The position numbers and the translations under genes were made by a program. From positions 136,412,738-136,476,737 of the forward strand of contig NC_084480.1 in assembly GCF_030035675.1 (NCBI RefSeq): a stretch of DNA of 64,000 nt, read 5' to 3'. This stretch comes from Rhineura floridana. Lineage: Eukaryota > Chordata > Lepidosauria > Squamata > Rhineuridae. The notes below the pieces were generated by a model that was not told the DNA's origin, searched no databases, and was given only the letters and a program-made list of their open reading frames with translations. The stretch's first letter is position 1; each line of letters begins with the position of its first letter. This document shows positions 57,001 to 64,000 of this stretch, in pieces.

Positions 57001-60000
57001 GAGGAAAAAACCATCTTAAAGCTTTAGGAAAACTAAAAATCTGTGCCAATTAAGTGTTAAGAACCAGTATCATGCTAATCAAAGCAGCGACAGAGATCTC
57101 AAAAGCTGTTAAAGGTGGAAGACAACAGTTTTGACTTTGTCCAGTGCCTAAAGGAAAGAAGGAAGACTCTAGTAAGGAGTTCCACAATTTGGGTACCACC
57201 ACTGAGAAGGCCTTTTCTCTAATAGCGTAACTAGACTAAAAGAAGGCACCTGGAGGAGGGCCACTGAATCAGATCTTAATTTGTAGGCAGATTCCTGTAG
57301 AAAATGATGTTCTTTGCACTCTGAGCTGTTTATGACTTTAAAATTTAAGACCACTGTTTTGAATTGGGCCCAGAAGCAAACCAATAGTTACTACAGCTTT
57401 CTCTGGCATAATGTGTTCGTGGTCAGTCTCAGTAAACCATTTGGCTGTCACATTTTGTATCAGTTGTGGCTGCCAAACACTTTTCACAGGCAGACCTACA
57501 TATAATGCATTTCAGTAGTTTAACCTGAATTTAGCCACAGCATGGATAACTATATCCAGACTACAAGAATGGATGCACCTGGTCCACCAGCCAAAGCTGG
57601 TGAAAGGCATTGCATGCTACAAACGTCACTTATGCACTTAGCAGCAAAGCAGATGTTTAAGGGCACCCCAAAGATGCCAATATGATCTTTAAAGAGTAAA
57701 ACCCGATTAAGAACTGGCTGAACACTTCCTTCCTGGGTAGACAGGTCATTTATCCAAAAGAACATTTAACTTGTCTGTTTCAGCTTCAGTTTGTGAGCCC
57801 TTATCCAGCCCAATGCTGACTCTGGGCCTCCATGACTACATCCAGAGGCAATGAAAGAGAAAGAAAGGGTGGGATGTCATCCCGCATACTGACATCACCC
57901 AGTTCCAAACGTCTTCTGCCAGCAGTTCCATACAGATGTTGAACTGCATGGGAAGCACACACATTACAGCACAAATGTCACGGTGCCAAACTGCAGTCCC
58001 AAAGCATCACCTTCTGAAACCAGGTAGGAGTGGAACCACCGGAATACAGTCATCCTCAATTCCCATCCAAGACAGCCAGTCCAAAAAGTTACCATGGCTG
58101 ATGGCATCAAAACCACCGATGGACTCAAAAGGGCACACTCCACCATCACTCTCCTGGTACAGGTCAGCTAACAGGATGGCCAAAGCTGTTTCAATTCCAA
58201 AGCCAGACTGACATTAGTCTAGAAAAGTCGTTATCATGCCGGTGAGCAACCACCACCTGTTCAAACACCATGCCTAAACAAAGGGAAGATGCATGATCAA
58301 CAGGACCTGGGAAAAGCAGCTGGGGCAAGCCCTTCCTTTGGAGAGGCATTAAGCAGCTCCCAGAGCCACCTGACTGCCCCCACACAGCTAGCTAACACTG
58401 GCCTGGATGGGCAAGAGTCAAACATACAGGCTTTCCCTATGCACTCGATCCATATCCTCAGGCTGCACCAACTGAAGGTTATCCATGCCACTCTGACTGG
58501 ATTGTATTCTGGGAGTGTCCTGCATCTGCACCATATACAAACTGGAGTTTAAGTAAGAGCAGATGTCACACACACACAAAATGGCAATGGGATAAAATTC
58601 TTCACACGTGGGCATAACTTTATCTGTAAGAGACCGTGTGCGGGTCTTAACTTGGAAAAGGAGCAATGAATGCTTCTTTCGTTTAGGGCAGTGATTTTCA
58701 CATTGTATTTCAGTGCTACAATGACTTCAGCTGGAATAAATAAGACCCAGCAAATGCAGTTCTGCAAGAGGTCTTTAGGACCGGTAAGAATTTTTAAAAA
58801 ACTAATAACATCAGAGTAGTAGTACTTACCCACTGACTACTGTCTTGTCCAGCTTTGCTCCCTTTAACCTTGGGGAAAACAGCAGCATTCTAACAAAACC
58901 AAACAAGAGAGAAGAGGCTTCGCAAGTCAAATCCAAGTTCTACCATCATGATAAAGTTATGAAAAGTGAAGAACAGTCTTCTGCCAGAGGCTGATGGCTC
59001 AGGCTGGGCTACACAGCAAAAAGAAGAGTCTAAAGGCAGTGATCTGATCAAAGAGATCGTACCCTGAGAACATCCTACCCTGCCAACTCTGCTCTGCCTC
59101 TTCCTGCTCATTGGTTAGCCCAGCCTGAGCCATTTAGTCAAAATCAGACAAGGATCTTCTTGGCTTTGTTTCTGCTATGTTGGGGGGGGGGGGAGTCCAA
59201 GTGAGACCCAATCTGATTGCTTCAAAATTTAAAAACTGCTTGAAAACCCTGCAGCAGCTTCAGTGGGACTCTGCAACCCAAAATAGAGGGGAAAGGATGT
59301 GTTCCAATTAGCAATTGTCTTCCGCTTACTCTCTGGGGGTCACTGAATTTCTCAATCGTGTATATGAAAAGAAATTGTTTTAATATTATTTGCGTTACCA
59401 TTAGGCAGACACCTTTGTTGTATCGGTTTCAATGCCTGCAAGAAACTTGTTTGTTTACCTAGACATGCAGTTTTATTATGTATTTTTTAAAAAACTATGG
59501 ATTTTATTGGTATTTTCTTACGAACATTTTATATTTTTAATACAAACTTAGAAAGTTTTTGGTTTTTAATTAAGCAGCATATAAATTTTGTTAAATAAAA
59601 AATTTAAAGCTGATGTTCCTAAACACAGTTTCTGCTGGCTTCCTAGCAGATTTCCCTCAGCACTTTGTCGTTTGCCCTCTTCCTGTACCTCTTGAACAAA
59701 GGGCACCAAGCTGGACAGTGTGGGAAGTGGCAATAGGTTCACCTGCCCCCATATTTATGGTGAAGCCAGCTTCTTGGAACAGACAGAACAGAAGAGCATG
59801 GTATAATGGTTAGAGGGCTGGTCTATGGCCTGCAAGCCCAGGGTTCAAATCCCCACTCAGCCATGAAATTCACTGGGTGACTTTGGTCCGGTCACACTCC
59901 CTGACAACAAACCTCAAAGGTTTGTTGCGAAAATAAAAAATATATATGTAAGTGTAATCATAAAATAAAACCCATACCTGGGGAGGTTGTGCTATTCTTT

Positions 60001-60798
60001 CTTTTTTTTTTTTTAAAGGCAGATGCCTTCCAATCTAAAAATTATGGAAGTAACAGAGTAAAAAAACATGATGGCTAAAAATTGCTTCTAGGGGAAGAGC
60101 ATACTTGCAACCACGGTTATTACAGAACTAGCAAAGTAGGTTTCCCTTCATTCTGCCACCACAGCTATAAAATATCCTGAAAAGGGCTGGCAAAACTTGA
60201 AGGCTATTCATTACAAGGAGACTTACAACATTAATTCAATTTCACCCTGTGCATGTTTACTCAGAGCAAGATCCACTGGACAGAGTGGGACTTCCTCCTA
60301 GTTAAGTGCACAGGAATCCAACCTTAGATTCAAAACCAACTATGGTCCTCCTTCGTAATCTCAATGTGTAGATGTCTATGTTTGATTGATTCTGAACCAC
60401 AAAGACAGTAGCCAAGGTAGAAATGTGGCAAAATTTGTACCAAAGCTCCACTCCACTTGACCAGCAAATGGCCAAACTGTAACTTTAATATTTGAAGCCT
60501 GAGCCGAACCACATTTACTTGATATAAGCCCTATTGATTTCAATAGGATTTACTATCAAGCAAGCATGAAGCCTTGACCTCAATTCTGCCGTCTATTTAA
60601 CAAACCATTTAAAATCACTAGGAATGCTTGTTTCGACTTATTCTGCTGAGTGTAAGTTTGTTTGTTTTCTAAGTGAATTGCAACAGTTCTTACCTTTGGA
60701 GATAAATAATACTTGTAATAATACAACTGGAAAAGGAGAAAGACTGAACTTGTCAAAGTAAGAAGGCCCAAAACCACGTTCTTGTTAATTCTCTGCAT
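41808..60798 (-). CDS. FKTN: Fukutin, nine coding exons (whole coding sequence)
   Basis: Fukutin is a type II Golgi membrane protein that transfers ribitol-5-phosphate from CDP-ribitol to the core M3 O-mannose glycan of alpha-dystroglycan, working before FKRP. Seen here: nine exons with agreeing phases give 1386 nt (461 aa plus stop), equal to human fukutin as remembered. Residues about 7-29 form one hydrophobic anchor ([18 protein letters not shown]). The C-terminal half is a LicD/nucleotidyltransferase-like domain with [14 protein letters not shown] followed by the D-V-D motif at residues 317-319. The end, EEVIQLY, matches the family. Introns are about 1.80, 1.85, 2.31, 1.66, 2.09, 3.23, 0.93 and 3.75 kb. 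No frameshift or stop interrupts the spliced frame. The start context (CTAATGC) is weak by Kozak rules, but the reading frame upstream closes at once. In mammals FKTN lies between FSD1L and TAL2; neither is recognised in this window. Confidence 0.97.
42040..42122 (+). repeat. LINE-like 3' tail next to the last FKTN exon
   Basis: CAAGACCGTTAAGAGTGTCC, TTCGGACAGATAGGCGAC then AAATAAAATTTTATTATTATT; an L2-like 3' hairpin and tail starting about 20 bp upstream (in gene sense) of the terminal acceptor. Confidence 0.4.
42531..42655. mobile_element. hAT MITE, 125 bp, FKTN coding intron 8
   Basis: Internal fold-back (CTGGACTCCAATTCCCAT against GGGAACTGCAGTCCAACAAC) and ends CAAAGCTGGGG / CCCTTG. Flanks CTGTAACT and CTGTAACC match in seven of eight bases, as a worn 8-bp hAT duplication. 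Related to 56267-56404. Confidence 0.65.
42900..43640 (-). mobile_element. L2-like LINE remnant, FKTN coding intron 8
   Basis: GGACATTCCACACAGGCAGG, CAAAAAGGCCCTCTAACTTC, AGGCAGCCCTATGTATAAAT and GCATTGCAGTAGTCTAACCT are in the order of the minus L2 3' region, degraded. Confidence 0.55.
43641..45293. other. FKTN coding intron 8, central part
   Basis: No exon. The 143-codon plus frame at 43824-44255 is antisense to FKTN, has no domain and is GC-rich by chance or from an old repeat. Confidence 0.4.
45294..45602. mobile_element. Harbinger-like MITE, 309 bp, FKTN coding intron 8
   Basis: Ends GGGCACTTCCAGAC and (reversed) GGGCCCTTCCAGAC. They resemble the ends of the 1.69-kb element at 13928 (GGGCTCATCCAGAC). 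The target duplication is not clear. It lies about 165 bp downstream of coding exon 8's donor. Confidence 0.6.
45768..45895 (-). CDS. FKTN: FKTN coding exon 8
   Basis: A 128-nt exon, residues 349-391: [38 protein letters not shown] and GKKFK. It matches human almost residue for residue. The acceptor is TTTACAG|GTT and the donor is TTCAA|GTATGAGT, phase 2. Reading on past the donor loses similarity at once, which fixes the boundary. Confidence 0.96.
46585..46740 (-). repeat. L2/SINE-type 3' remnant, FKTN coding intron 7 flank
   Basis: ATATATCCCGCCTTTCCTCC, TTACAACAAGATGAGATTTG and GAACCCAAGTCTTCC: a LINE tail joined to a SINE-like head, reversed. It ends about 85 bp from coding exon 7. Confidence 0.5.
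46826..46959 (-). CDS. FKTN: FKTN coding exon 7: catalytic DxD
   Basis: A 134-nt exon, residues 304-348: [20 protein letters not shown], then [12 protein letters not shown] and [10 protein letters not shown]317 and D319 form the metal-binding DxD expected for this transferase fold. The acceptor is TTTTTAG and the donor AAG|GTTGGT, phase 0. Confidence 0.96.
47139..47280 (-). repeat. tRNA-derived SINE 3' part
   Basis: TGGAACAGAGGAAGCTGCCT, TCCGTCTAGCTCACCATTGT, TTCCAGGGTTTCAGACGGGA: family of 1565-1762 with the head lost. FKTN coding intron 6. Confidence 0.7.
47888..48480 (-). mobile_element. CR1 3' fragment, split by a hAT MITE
   Basis: CATAAGAACAGAGTCCCGCT to AGCCCACAAGAGATT (47888-47995), then CTTTTTAAAGCCATCAAAGT and TGGTGGCC after the MITE (48429-48480). 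FKTN coding intron 6. Confidence 0.8.
48004..48420. mobile_element. hAT MITE family A, 417 bp, copy 1
   Basis: Ends CAGGGCTGG and (reversed) CAGGGCCGG; exact 8-bp duplication GTCCAACC at 47996-48003 and 48421-48428. GC-rich, with CGCCATCTTGACTGATGGC at its centre and GCACTCGCCCGAGGGCCCC near the left end. No transposase. Inserted in a CR1 inside FKTN coding intron 6. Copy 2 is at 54574-55002. Confidence 0.88.
48990..49731. other. Intron block, possible LTR not proven
   Basis: FKTN coding intron 6. It ends TGCCCTGACA and has the base composition and spacing of an LTR read on the minus strand, but no convincing partner end or target duplication was found. No coding content. Confidence 0.25.
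50190..50319 (-). CDS. FKTN: FKTN coding exon 6: start of the LicD-like domain
   Basis: A 130-nt exon, residues 261-304. It contains [18 protein letters not shown] and [13 protein letters not shown], the latter the family's nucleotide-binding G-T-x-L-G-type motif. The acceptor is TTTTCTAG|CTG and the donor CTGG|GTAAGA, phase 1, so the motif is completed by the next exon. Confidence 0.96.
50425..50490 (-). repeat. L2 3' end, FKTN coding intron 5 or 6 flank
   Basis: TTATTTATTATTTGATTTAT, ATCCCGCCCTTCCTCCCAG: the L2 terminal sequence reversed, about 105 bp upstream (in gene sense) of coding exon 6. Confidence 0.65.
50491..51555. other. FKTN coding intron 5, nothing recognised
   Basis: No exon or nameable repeat; an AT-rich part lies at 51.2-51.5 kb. 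Confidence 0.35.
51556..51615 (-). repeat. L2 3' end
   Basis: GACTGATATCCCGCCTTTCT, TCCCAGCAGGAGCCCAGGGC: L2 terminus reversed, in FKTN coding intron 5. Confidence 0.65.
51616..52406. other. FKTN coding intron 5, remainder
   Basis: No exon beyond the one at 52407. Nothing recognised. Confidence 0.35.
52407..52539 (-). CDS. FKTN: FKTN coding exon 5
   Basis: A 133-nt exon, residues 216-260. After the split Lys codon it reads [16 protein letters not shown] and ends [16 protein letters not shown], matching human fukutin ([16 protein letters not shown]). The acceptor is CATAACAG and the donor CAG|GTTAGT, phase 0. It links the N-terminal domain to the catalytic LicD-like domain. Confidence 0.95.
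52540..53523. other. FKTN coding intron 4, 3' part
   Basis: 53040-53400 contains pieces such as CTTCATTAAATTTGTCTAGT and GAAGAATTTTCTAAGTTTGA that look like a very old CR1 3' region. Otherwise unique. Confidence 0.4.
53524..54152 (-). mobile_element. CR1 3' fragment, very young, beside an FKTN exon
   Basis: Covers the last about 128 ORF2 codons plus 3'UTR. Compared with 4113-4495 I count about four amino-acid differences (three substitutions and one missing Leu). It stops at ACCAGAACT, about 42 bp from the exon 4 donor at 54194. The gap holds a tandem AACTATAAATG duplication that may mark the insertion junction. Confidence 0.93.
54195..54472 (-). CDS. FKTN: FKTN coding exon 4
   Basis: The largest internal exon, 278 nt, residues 124-216. 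It starts [16 protein letters not shown] and holds the strongly conserved [28 protein letters not shown] and [20 protein letters not shown] segments. The acceptor is GATTTCAG|GTG and the donor is GACAA|GTAAGA, phase 2. A young CR1 insertion ends about 42 bp downstream of this donor. Confidence 0.97.
54574..55002. mobile_element. hAT MITE family A, 429 bp, copy 2
   Basis: Ends CAGGCCCGG and (reversed) CAGGGCCAT; exact 8-bp duplication CCAGTCAG at 54566-54573 and 55003-55010. It shares with copy 1 the CCTAAGGGGTTGACAT..CCGC.ATCTTGG centre, the GGGCCC-rich left arm and TGGTGCCCAAGGG near the right end. FKTN coding intron 3, about 100 bp from exon 4. Confidence 0.87.
55003..55619. other. FKTN coding intron 3, mixed
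   Basis: CCAGGGGTTTTCACACTTTT near 55174 is a hAT-type left end without partner. Nothing else recognised. Confidence 0.35.
55620..55825 (+). repeat. L2 3' end, plus strand
   Basis: TTTTTGTACACCGCCCAGAG, CTCGCTATGGGCGGTTTAAA, AATAAATAAAATAAATAAA: the L2 terminal hairpin and tail. FKTN coding intron 3, antisense to the gene. Confidence 0.75.
56267..56404. mobile_element. Palindromic hAT MITE, 138 bp
   Basis: The ends CAGCCTTTCTCAACCAGTGT are mirrored almost perfectly, including TGGACCACAATTCCCAT; exact 8-bp duplication CTTTACAC at 56259-56266 and 56405-56412. It can fold into one long hairpin. FKTN coding intron 3, near exon 3. Confidence 0.92.
56780..56983 (-). CDS. FKTN: FKTN coding exon 3
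   Basis: A 204-nt exon, residues 56-123, from [10 protein letters not shown] to GKTWKLE; 68 codons, as in the human protein. It includes the conserved segments VPVHLIDP and [12 protein letters not shown]. The acceptor is a tandem AAGCAG: using the second AG gives the 461-residue product, using the first would add one Gln. The donor reads GAG|GCAAGT, a GC rather than GT donor; the next exon joins in frame only with this site. Confidence 0.95.
57105..58480 (-). mobile_element. L2 LINE, decayed, FKTN coding intron 2
   Basis: GAGTTCCACAATTTGGGTAC, CACCACTGAGAAGGCC, TCAGTTGTGGCTGCC and, further 5', CCAGTCCAAAAAGTTACCATGG and TGGACTCAAAAGGGCACAC follow the L2 order in reverse. Coding remnants on the minus strand include [20 protein letters not shown]. 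It occupies most of the intron. Confidence 0.7.
58830..58889 (-). CDS. FKTN: FKTN coding exon 2: stem region
   Basis: A 60-nt exon coding residues 36-55 ([20 protein letters not shown]), too short for most ORF finders. It aligns to human [20 protein letters not shown] without gaps. The acceptor is TTTGTTAG and the donor is TGG|GTAAGT; both ends are phase 0. This is the lumenal stem just after the anchor and is the least conserved part of the protein. Confidence 0.94.
58890..59440. other. FKTN coding intron 1, 3' part
   Basis: No exon or clear repeat; a G-run at 59181 is low complexity. Confidence 0.35.
59441..59610 (+). repeat. L2-like 3' end, plus strand
   Basis: TTTTTGGTTTTTAATTAAGC, AGCATATAAATTTTG, TTAAATAAAAAATTT: an L2-type terminus, diverged. 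Confidence 0.5.
59795..59955 (+). repeat. Sauria SINE, plus strand
   Basis: A box GCATGGTATAATGGTTAGAG, B box GGGTTCAAATCC, CAGCCATGAAATTCACTGGG, TGACTTTGG, GGTTTGTTGCG. The clearest tRNA-like head in the window, antisense to FKTN in coding intron 1. Confidence 0.8.
60235..60325 (-). repeat. TACTCAGAG repeat
   Basis: TGTGCATGTTTACTCAGAGC, GTGGGACTTCCTCCTAGTTA: family of 29620-29720. Confidence 0.5.
60694..60798 (-). CDS. FKTN: FKTN coding exon 1: start codon and membrane anchor
   Basis: Codes residues 1-35, beginning [10 protein letters not shown] and ending [10 protein letters not shown], 105 nt, phase 0 at its end. It carries the short cytoplasmic tail and the single signal-anchor helix that places the enzyme in the Golgi. 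The donor is AAG|GTAAGAA. The exon probably continues upstream as 5'UTR to an acceptor near 60883 (ATAG|CAG), an inferred boundary. The ATG overlaps a stop (TAATG), so no longer N terminus is possible in this frame. Confidence 0.96.
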
Positions 60799-60882
60799 TA
60801 GTCTTCAGGGCTCTCTTGACTGTCATTTGAAAGCAGGAGCTTGGTTCTTCTCATCTTTTCAAGCAGCAGGCTTAGGTCTCTG
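60799..60882 (-). other. FKTN: Probable 5'UTR part of the first coding exon
   Basis: Between the ATG and an acceptor-like TTTCCATAG at about 60890-60883. FKTN in mammals has noncoding leader exon(s) before the start exon, which fits. Inferred; no transcript evidence. Confidence 0.4.
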
Positions 60883-61949
60883 CTATGGAAATTAAAGCTG
60901 CAGAAACGTAAAAAAATTCAGTGAAGTGCTTGTAATGGCTTTACAAGTTATACAAAAAAGAATAATTGTTTTGTGGAAACTACAGCATAACATTTATTCA
61001 AATCGCTTTTAGGTCATCCTAACAAAGAGAAACATTGAACTGCCTGTGTTAATCCCTGTCAGATAGTAAATATAACTCAGTCAGGGTTCTCAATATTTTT
61101 TTCCTCTTCGCCACCAGAACTTTTGAACCTGGGGTGGCTAACCCTTTCCCCCCGAGCATGGAATTCACCTTTGGCCAACCGCCTGGGTGTTGCCACCTCA
61201 CACCCTTGTACACACATGGTCCTCCTCCTCAGCTGAACTGCACTGATCAGTTGAGGAGATGGGCTATAATTACTCACCAAATTATCAACCTAGTGACCAG
61301 GGAGCAGATAATTTGCATCGCTATCAGGGGGCTGGGCTGGGCAGAGAGGGATAAACCTCTCAACCAAGATGAATCCCAGCGCTATGTCTGTGTTAATCCC
61401 CCCCTTTTGCAGCCGCTGCTAAAAATCAGTGGGGGTCTTGCTCAGGGTGGGTCGGTCATATCAGGCCTCTGGGCTAAAAGGTTGGATATCCCTGTTTTAA
61501 AACATGGAGAGACTGAGTAATAAGGGAGATACACCTGCTGAATGCCTGCCTGCAACACACCATCAAAGGTACAAAGAAATCCTTAAGCAAATACATTCTT
61601 CCCAAGCCTGTCAGAGAGACGCTGTCTTCACAATCCCAGTGGCGCAATTCCGCAGTTGAAAGCCCCGCTGTAGTCACGCACATCCGTGATTCCCTAACCC
61701 TCTCAAAATGAAGACTGTAAGGTCATCGGGGTAGAACCCTCCTTTTTAACTTTTAGTCGCCATAACAGCATATCGTATTTCCACCGATGCCTTAAAAAAG
61801 GTTTACATTATAAAATCACAACGTCTACTGTGTCAAATGCGATATAAGAGGAAACACAAAAATGGGAAAACCGGGGGAAAACCCAGCAAATGCAGGTACC
61901 TAAATAAATGCCACTCCGTTTAACCGCCTGTACACTCACAGTCCCTGTA
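60883..61949. other. Presumed first FKTN intron
   Basis: No exon is certain. The 128-codon plus frame at 61134-61520 has no domain. GCCACCAGAACTTTTGAACC near 61111 may be part of a hAT-like remnant. Confidence 0.35.
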
Positions 61950-62540
61950 GTATGATTGTCATGGGGGTGCGATGTTGAAAGCTGAACACGAGGGAAGGTA
62001 AGTAAGCAACCTCCGCTCCCTCCTCCCCTTCTGTCCCTGCACCGCTTTTCGCAATTCAGTTCCCCGTTATTGTTACTGGCCGGGCGCCCGCAGAAGCCTT
62101 TTAAAAGCCAAAGGATGGGATTTTTGCAGCACTAAGACAAGGCCACTCTGCTACGTTGCCGGCGGTAGCTGATTTGGGGTGGTGCGAAAAGAGCATAGAG
62201 ACAGGGAGGAAAAGGCCGCTTAAATTACAAAGATAGACCCTACGGTCAAATCTATGGTTACACAGTACCCTCGCCTCACTTCCGGTTGCTGTTCGAATGC
62301 CTCCGTATGCGGGGAGGGACATAACCCAGGAGGAAGTCCTGTGCTGCACCTTCAATTGGGAACCGAAGATCTTATGGTTTCATTGAAACTGCGCCTCTAG
62401 AAAAAAACGGCGTGTACGAACGACTTGCTTCGGGGTGGAAGGGGGGAAATATTGCGCCCGCAACAGTTCAGATGTCGGCTGTTCACGCCGATGAGAGCTA
62501 GTGTCGGTCTGTAACTCTCATCAGTGGGGTTCTGTGCTGG
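61950..62540 (-). promoter_or_regulatory. GC-rich FKTN promoter and first exon region
   Basis: The most GC- and CpG-rich stretch of the gene's 5' flank, with no recognisable repeat in most of it. A minus-strand ETS/GABPA-type motif ACCGGAAGTG (62277-62286) sits in it, typical of TATA-less housekeeping promoters. Possible leader-exon donors on the minus strand include CT|GTGAGT near 61940. A perfect donor AAG|GTAAGT also exists on the plus strand near 61993, so the region may fire in both directions. The start site is not determined. Confidence 0.5.
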
Positions 62541-62880
62541 GGCTAATGGAGTCAGTCCAATAACATCTGGAAGGCTACAGGTTAGCATCTCTGATCTACG
62601 TAATGACGAATAGCTGAAGTTATTTAGACTATCCCTCAGTAAATGGGGGACTAGATTGTGTTCAGTTTCTTTTTTAATTTTTGTGTTATTTTGCTCAAGG
62701 TGGCCATTTAATACACTTGTAGTTTCAAAAATCGGATTAAACTTGTGTTACAAAAGAGGAACGCCACACACCTCCTCCCCGAGTTGTGAGGGAGTGATCG
62801 TGGTGAAGTCAACATTTATTCGTGCGTCCCGTGGCTCCTCAAAAAGGCTTAATCTTTATTATGGAATCAACACTCCTAGG
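62541..62880. other. Upstream flank, MITE remnant
   Basis: 62512-62590 (GCTGGGGCTAATGGAGTCAG, TCCAATAACATCTGGAAGG) is a piece of the hAT MITE family of 42531/56267. The rest is not recognised. Confidence 0.45.
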
Positions 62881-63097
62881 CAGTGGCGTCACTAGGGTTG
62901 GTGTCACCCGGTGCAGGAACTCATGGTGTCACCCCCATGGACCTCCTCCAGTACCAGACCATACAGAATCCTTAATAATGTTTTTGTACTGTTACTTGTA
63001 AATTGTAATTCCCGTATATCACTGAATGTAATAGCACACATACATACACACACACAGAGCCGGCTGTGGGATCGTCACACAAACCTAGAACATTTTT
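62881..63097 (+). repeat. hAT-like left end
   Basis: CAGTGGCGTCACTAGGGTTG, GTGTCACCCGGTGCAGG is a hAT-type terminus. No partner found inside the window. Confidence 0.5.
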
Positions 63098-63182
63098 TCC
63101 CTTTCACAACGACATGCAAAAGATTGAACCCAGGACCTTCTGCATGCAAAGCACATGCTCAGCCTACCACTGAGATATAGGG
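63098..63182 (-). repeat. tRNA-derived SINE head
   Basis: GATTGAACCCAGGACCTTCT, GCATGCAAAGCACATGCTCA, CTACCACTGAGATATAG: B and A boxes in reverse, family of 1565-1762. Confidence 0.7.
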
Positions 63183-63880
63183 TAGAAAAGCACTCACTGT
63201 TCTGCTGGCCTGGGGATAATTCTGAGGGCCAGTTAGAGAGGCTTGGAGGGCCACATTTGGTCTCTGGGACTGAGCTATCCTTCCCCCCCCCCATTCTAAT
63301 GAGCAGCCACAAGTGAAGCAGGGCAGGGGGTGTAGAAATCCTGATTCAATAGGTCCCCTTCCCAAGTCTACACAGTTTTGTTTTGGCTTCAGAGGATCTC
63401 CAAATCAAGGATTACAGGGACAGAAGAGGCAATGTCATTTCCACACAGAATTGAACTGAAACCTATCTTTTTTTGAGAATGAAGCACTGGGTATCATACT
63501 GCACCAAGTCTAACAGCAATGGTAAATTTCTAAAAAAAAAAGTGCCAAAGCTCACAGGTGCTCCATTGGTCGGGGGGGGGGGAGGTTAGACCCATTGATT
63601 TTTGGAAGCAGGGTCCCTATGTCTCCAGCACCCTACAAGCCAATCAGCCTGAAAGGAGTGTAAATTACTGAGAAGAGTCTCCTAACATGCTTCCTTGTCC
63701 TTGCCTGCTGATTGGAGACAAGCAGAGTGAAATGAGATGAGTCAGCCACTGAGAAGACCCTTCTCAGTAGCCAACACTCCCCCCTTTCATGCTTACTGGC
63801 ACCTAGGGATGTATGTTGTTGTGGGAGAAGGTATTAACAAGGATCTCATTCTCAACCCAGCAGCAAAAAGGGTGTGGCTG
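63183..63880. other. Upstream flank, nothing recognised
   Basis: Unique-looking; a G-run lies at 63571-63582. No sign of FSD1L coding exons, the neighbour expected on this side in mammals. Confidence 0.35.
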
Positions 63881-63966
63881 GGAGTGTCATGAAGCTGTAT
63901 TCTATTGTAAACCACTTTGAGATCTTTTAGACAGTAAGCGGTCTATCATCATCATCATCATCATCT
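63881..63966 (+). repeat. L2 3' end with (ATC)n tail
   Basis: TATTGTAAACCACTTTGAGA, TCTTTTAGACAGTAAGCGGT, then ATC units: the L2 terminus with an unusual ATC tail. Confidence 0.65.
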
Positions 63967-63977
63967 TTACTCTAAAG

Positions 63978-64000
63978 CAGGGGTGGGAAACCTTTTTTCA
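63978..64000 (+). mobile_element. hAT element start, cut by the window edge
   Basis: CAGGGGTGGGAAACCTTTTT is a typical hAT terminal repeat. The body lies beyond the window. Confidence 0.55.

Noticed and set aside
62541-64000. FSD1L exons, expected upstream of FKTN
   Set aside because: No matching coding sequence in the last 1.5 kb; the gene may begin outside the window.

Overview
The window is vertebrate nuclear DNA, almost certainly from a squamate reptile (a lizard). The signs are a BovB (RTE) LINE together with Sauria-type tRNA SINEs that share its tail, young CR1 LINEs ending in TTCTTATG repeats, many L2 fragments, and hAT, Harbinger-like and Tc1/mariner DNA transposons. There are no bacterial-type operons. 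Coding content is sparse and split by introns. All family names are from memory and by eye; no search was run.

One host gene is present: FKTN (fukutin), on the minus strand. Nine coding exons lie at 60798-60694, 58889-58830, 56983-56780, 54472-54195, 52539-52407, 50319-50190, 46959-46826, 45895-45768 and 42021-41808. Their lengths (105, 60, 204, 278, 133, 130, 134, 128 and 214 nt) sum to 1386 nt, which is 461 codons plus stop, the length of human fukutin as I recall it. All phases agree. Eight of the nine donors, including that of the last intron, are GT; one is GC. A GC-rich promoter-like region with an ETS motif lies near 62.0-62.5 kb, and the 3'UTR probably runs from 41807 down to about 39.4 kb. 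Fukutin is a Golgi ribitol-5-phosphate transferase that acts on the O-mannosyl glycan of alpha-dystroglycan.

The first 39 kb hold no gene I can recognise. They are a stack of repeats: a 5'-truncated CR1 with an open reverse-transcriptase frame (2.64-4.71 kb) inside an older Harbinger-like element; two solo LTRs (8.9-9.6 and 11.8-12.6 kb); a large TG/TA microsatellite (13.2-13.4 kb); an L2 relic hit by a 1.69-kb Harbinger-like element (13.9-15.6 kb) and, next to it, a 1.98-kb hAT element (15.7-17.6 kb) that itself carries a SINE; a CR1/SINE/BovB block (21.4-24.4 kb); L2 copies in both orientations (27.2-29.5 kb); and a Tc1-like transposon with long inverted repeats (32.8-34.4 kb). A short non-repetitive stretch at 25.4-25.7 kb with three GATA motifs is a possible regulatory element.

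The FKTN introns carry their own insertions: two copies of a roughly 420-bp hAT-type MITE family with exact 8-bp target duplications, a palindromic hAT MITE, a Harbinger-like MITE, and a very young CR1 tail ending only about 42 bp from a splice donor.
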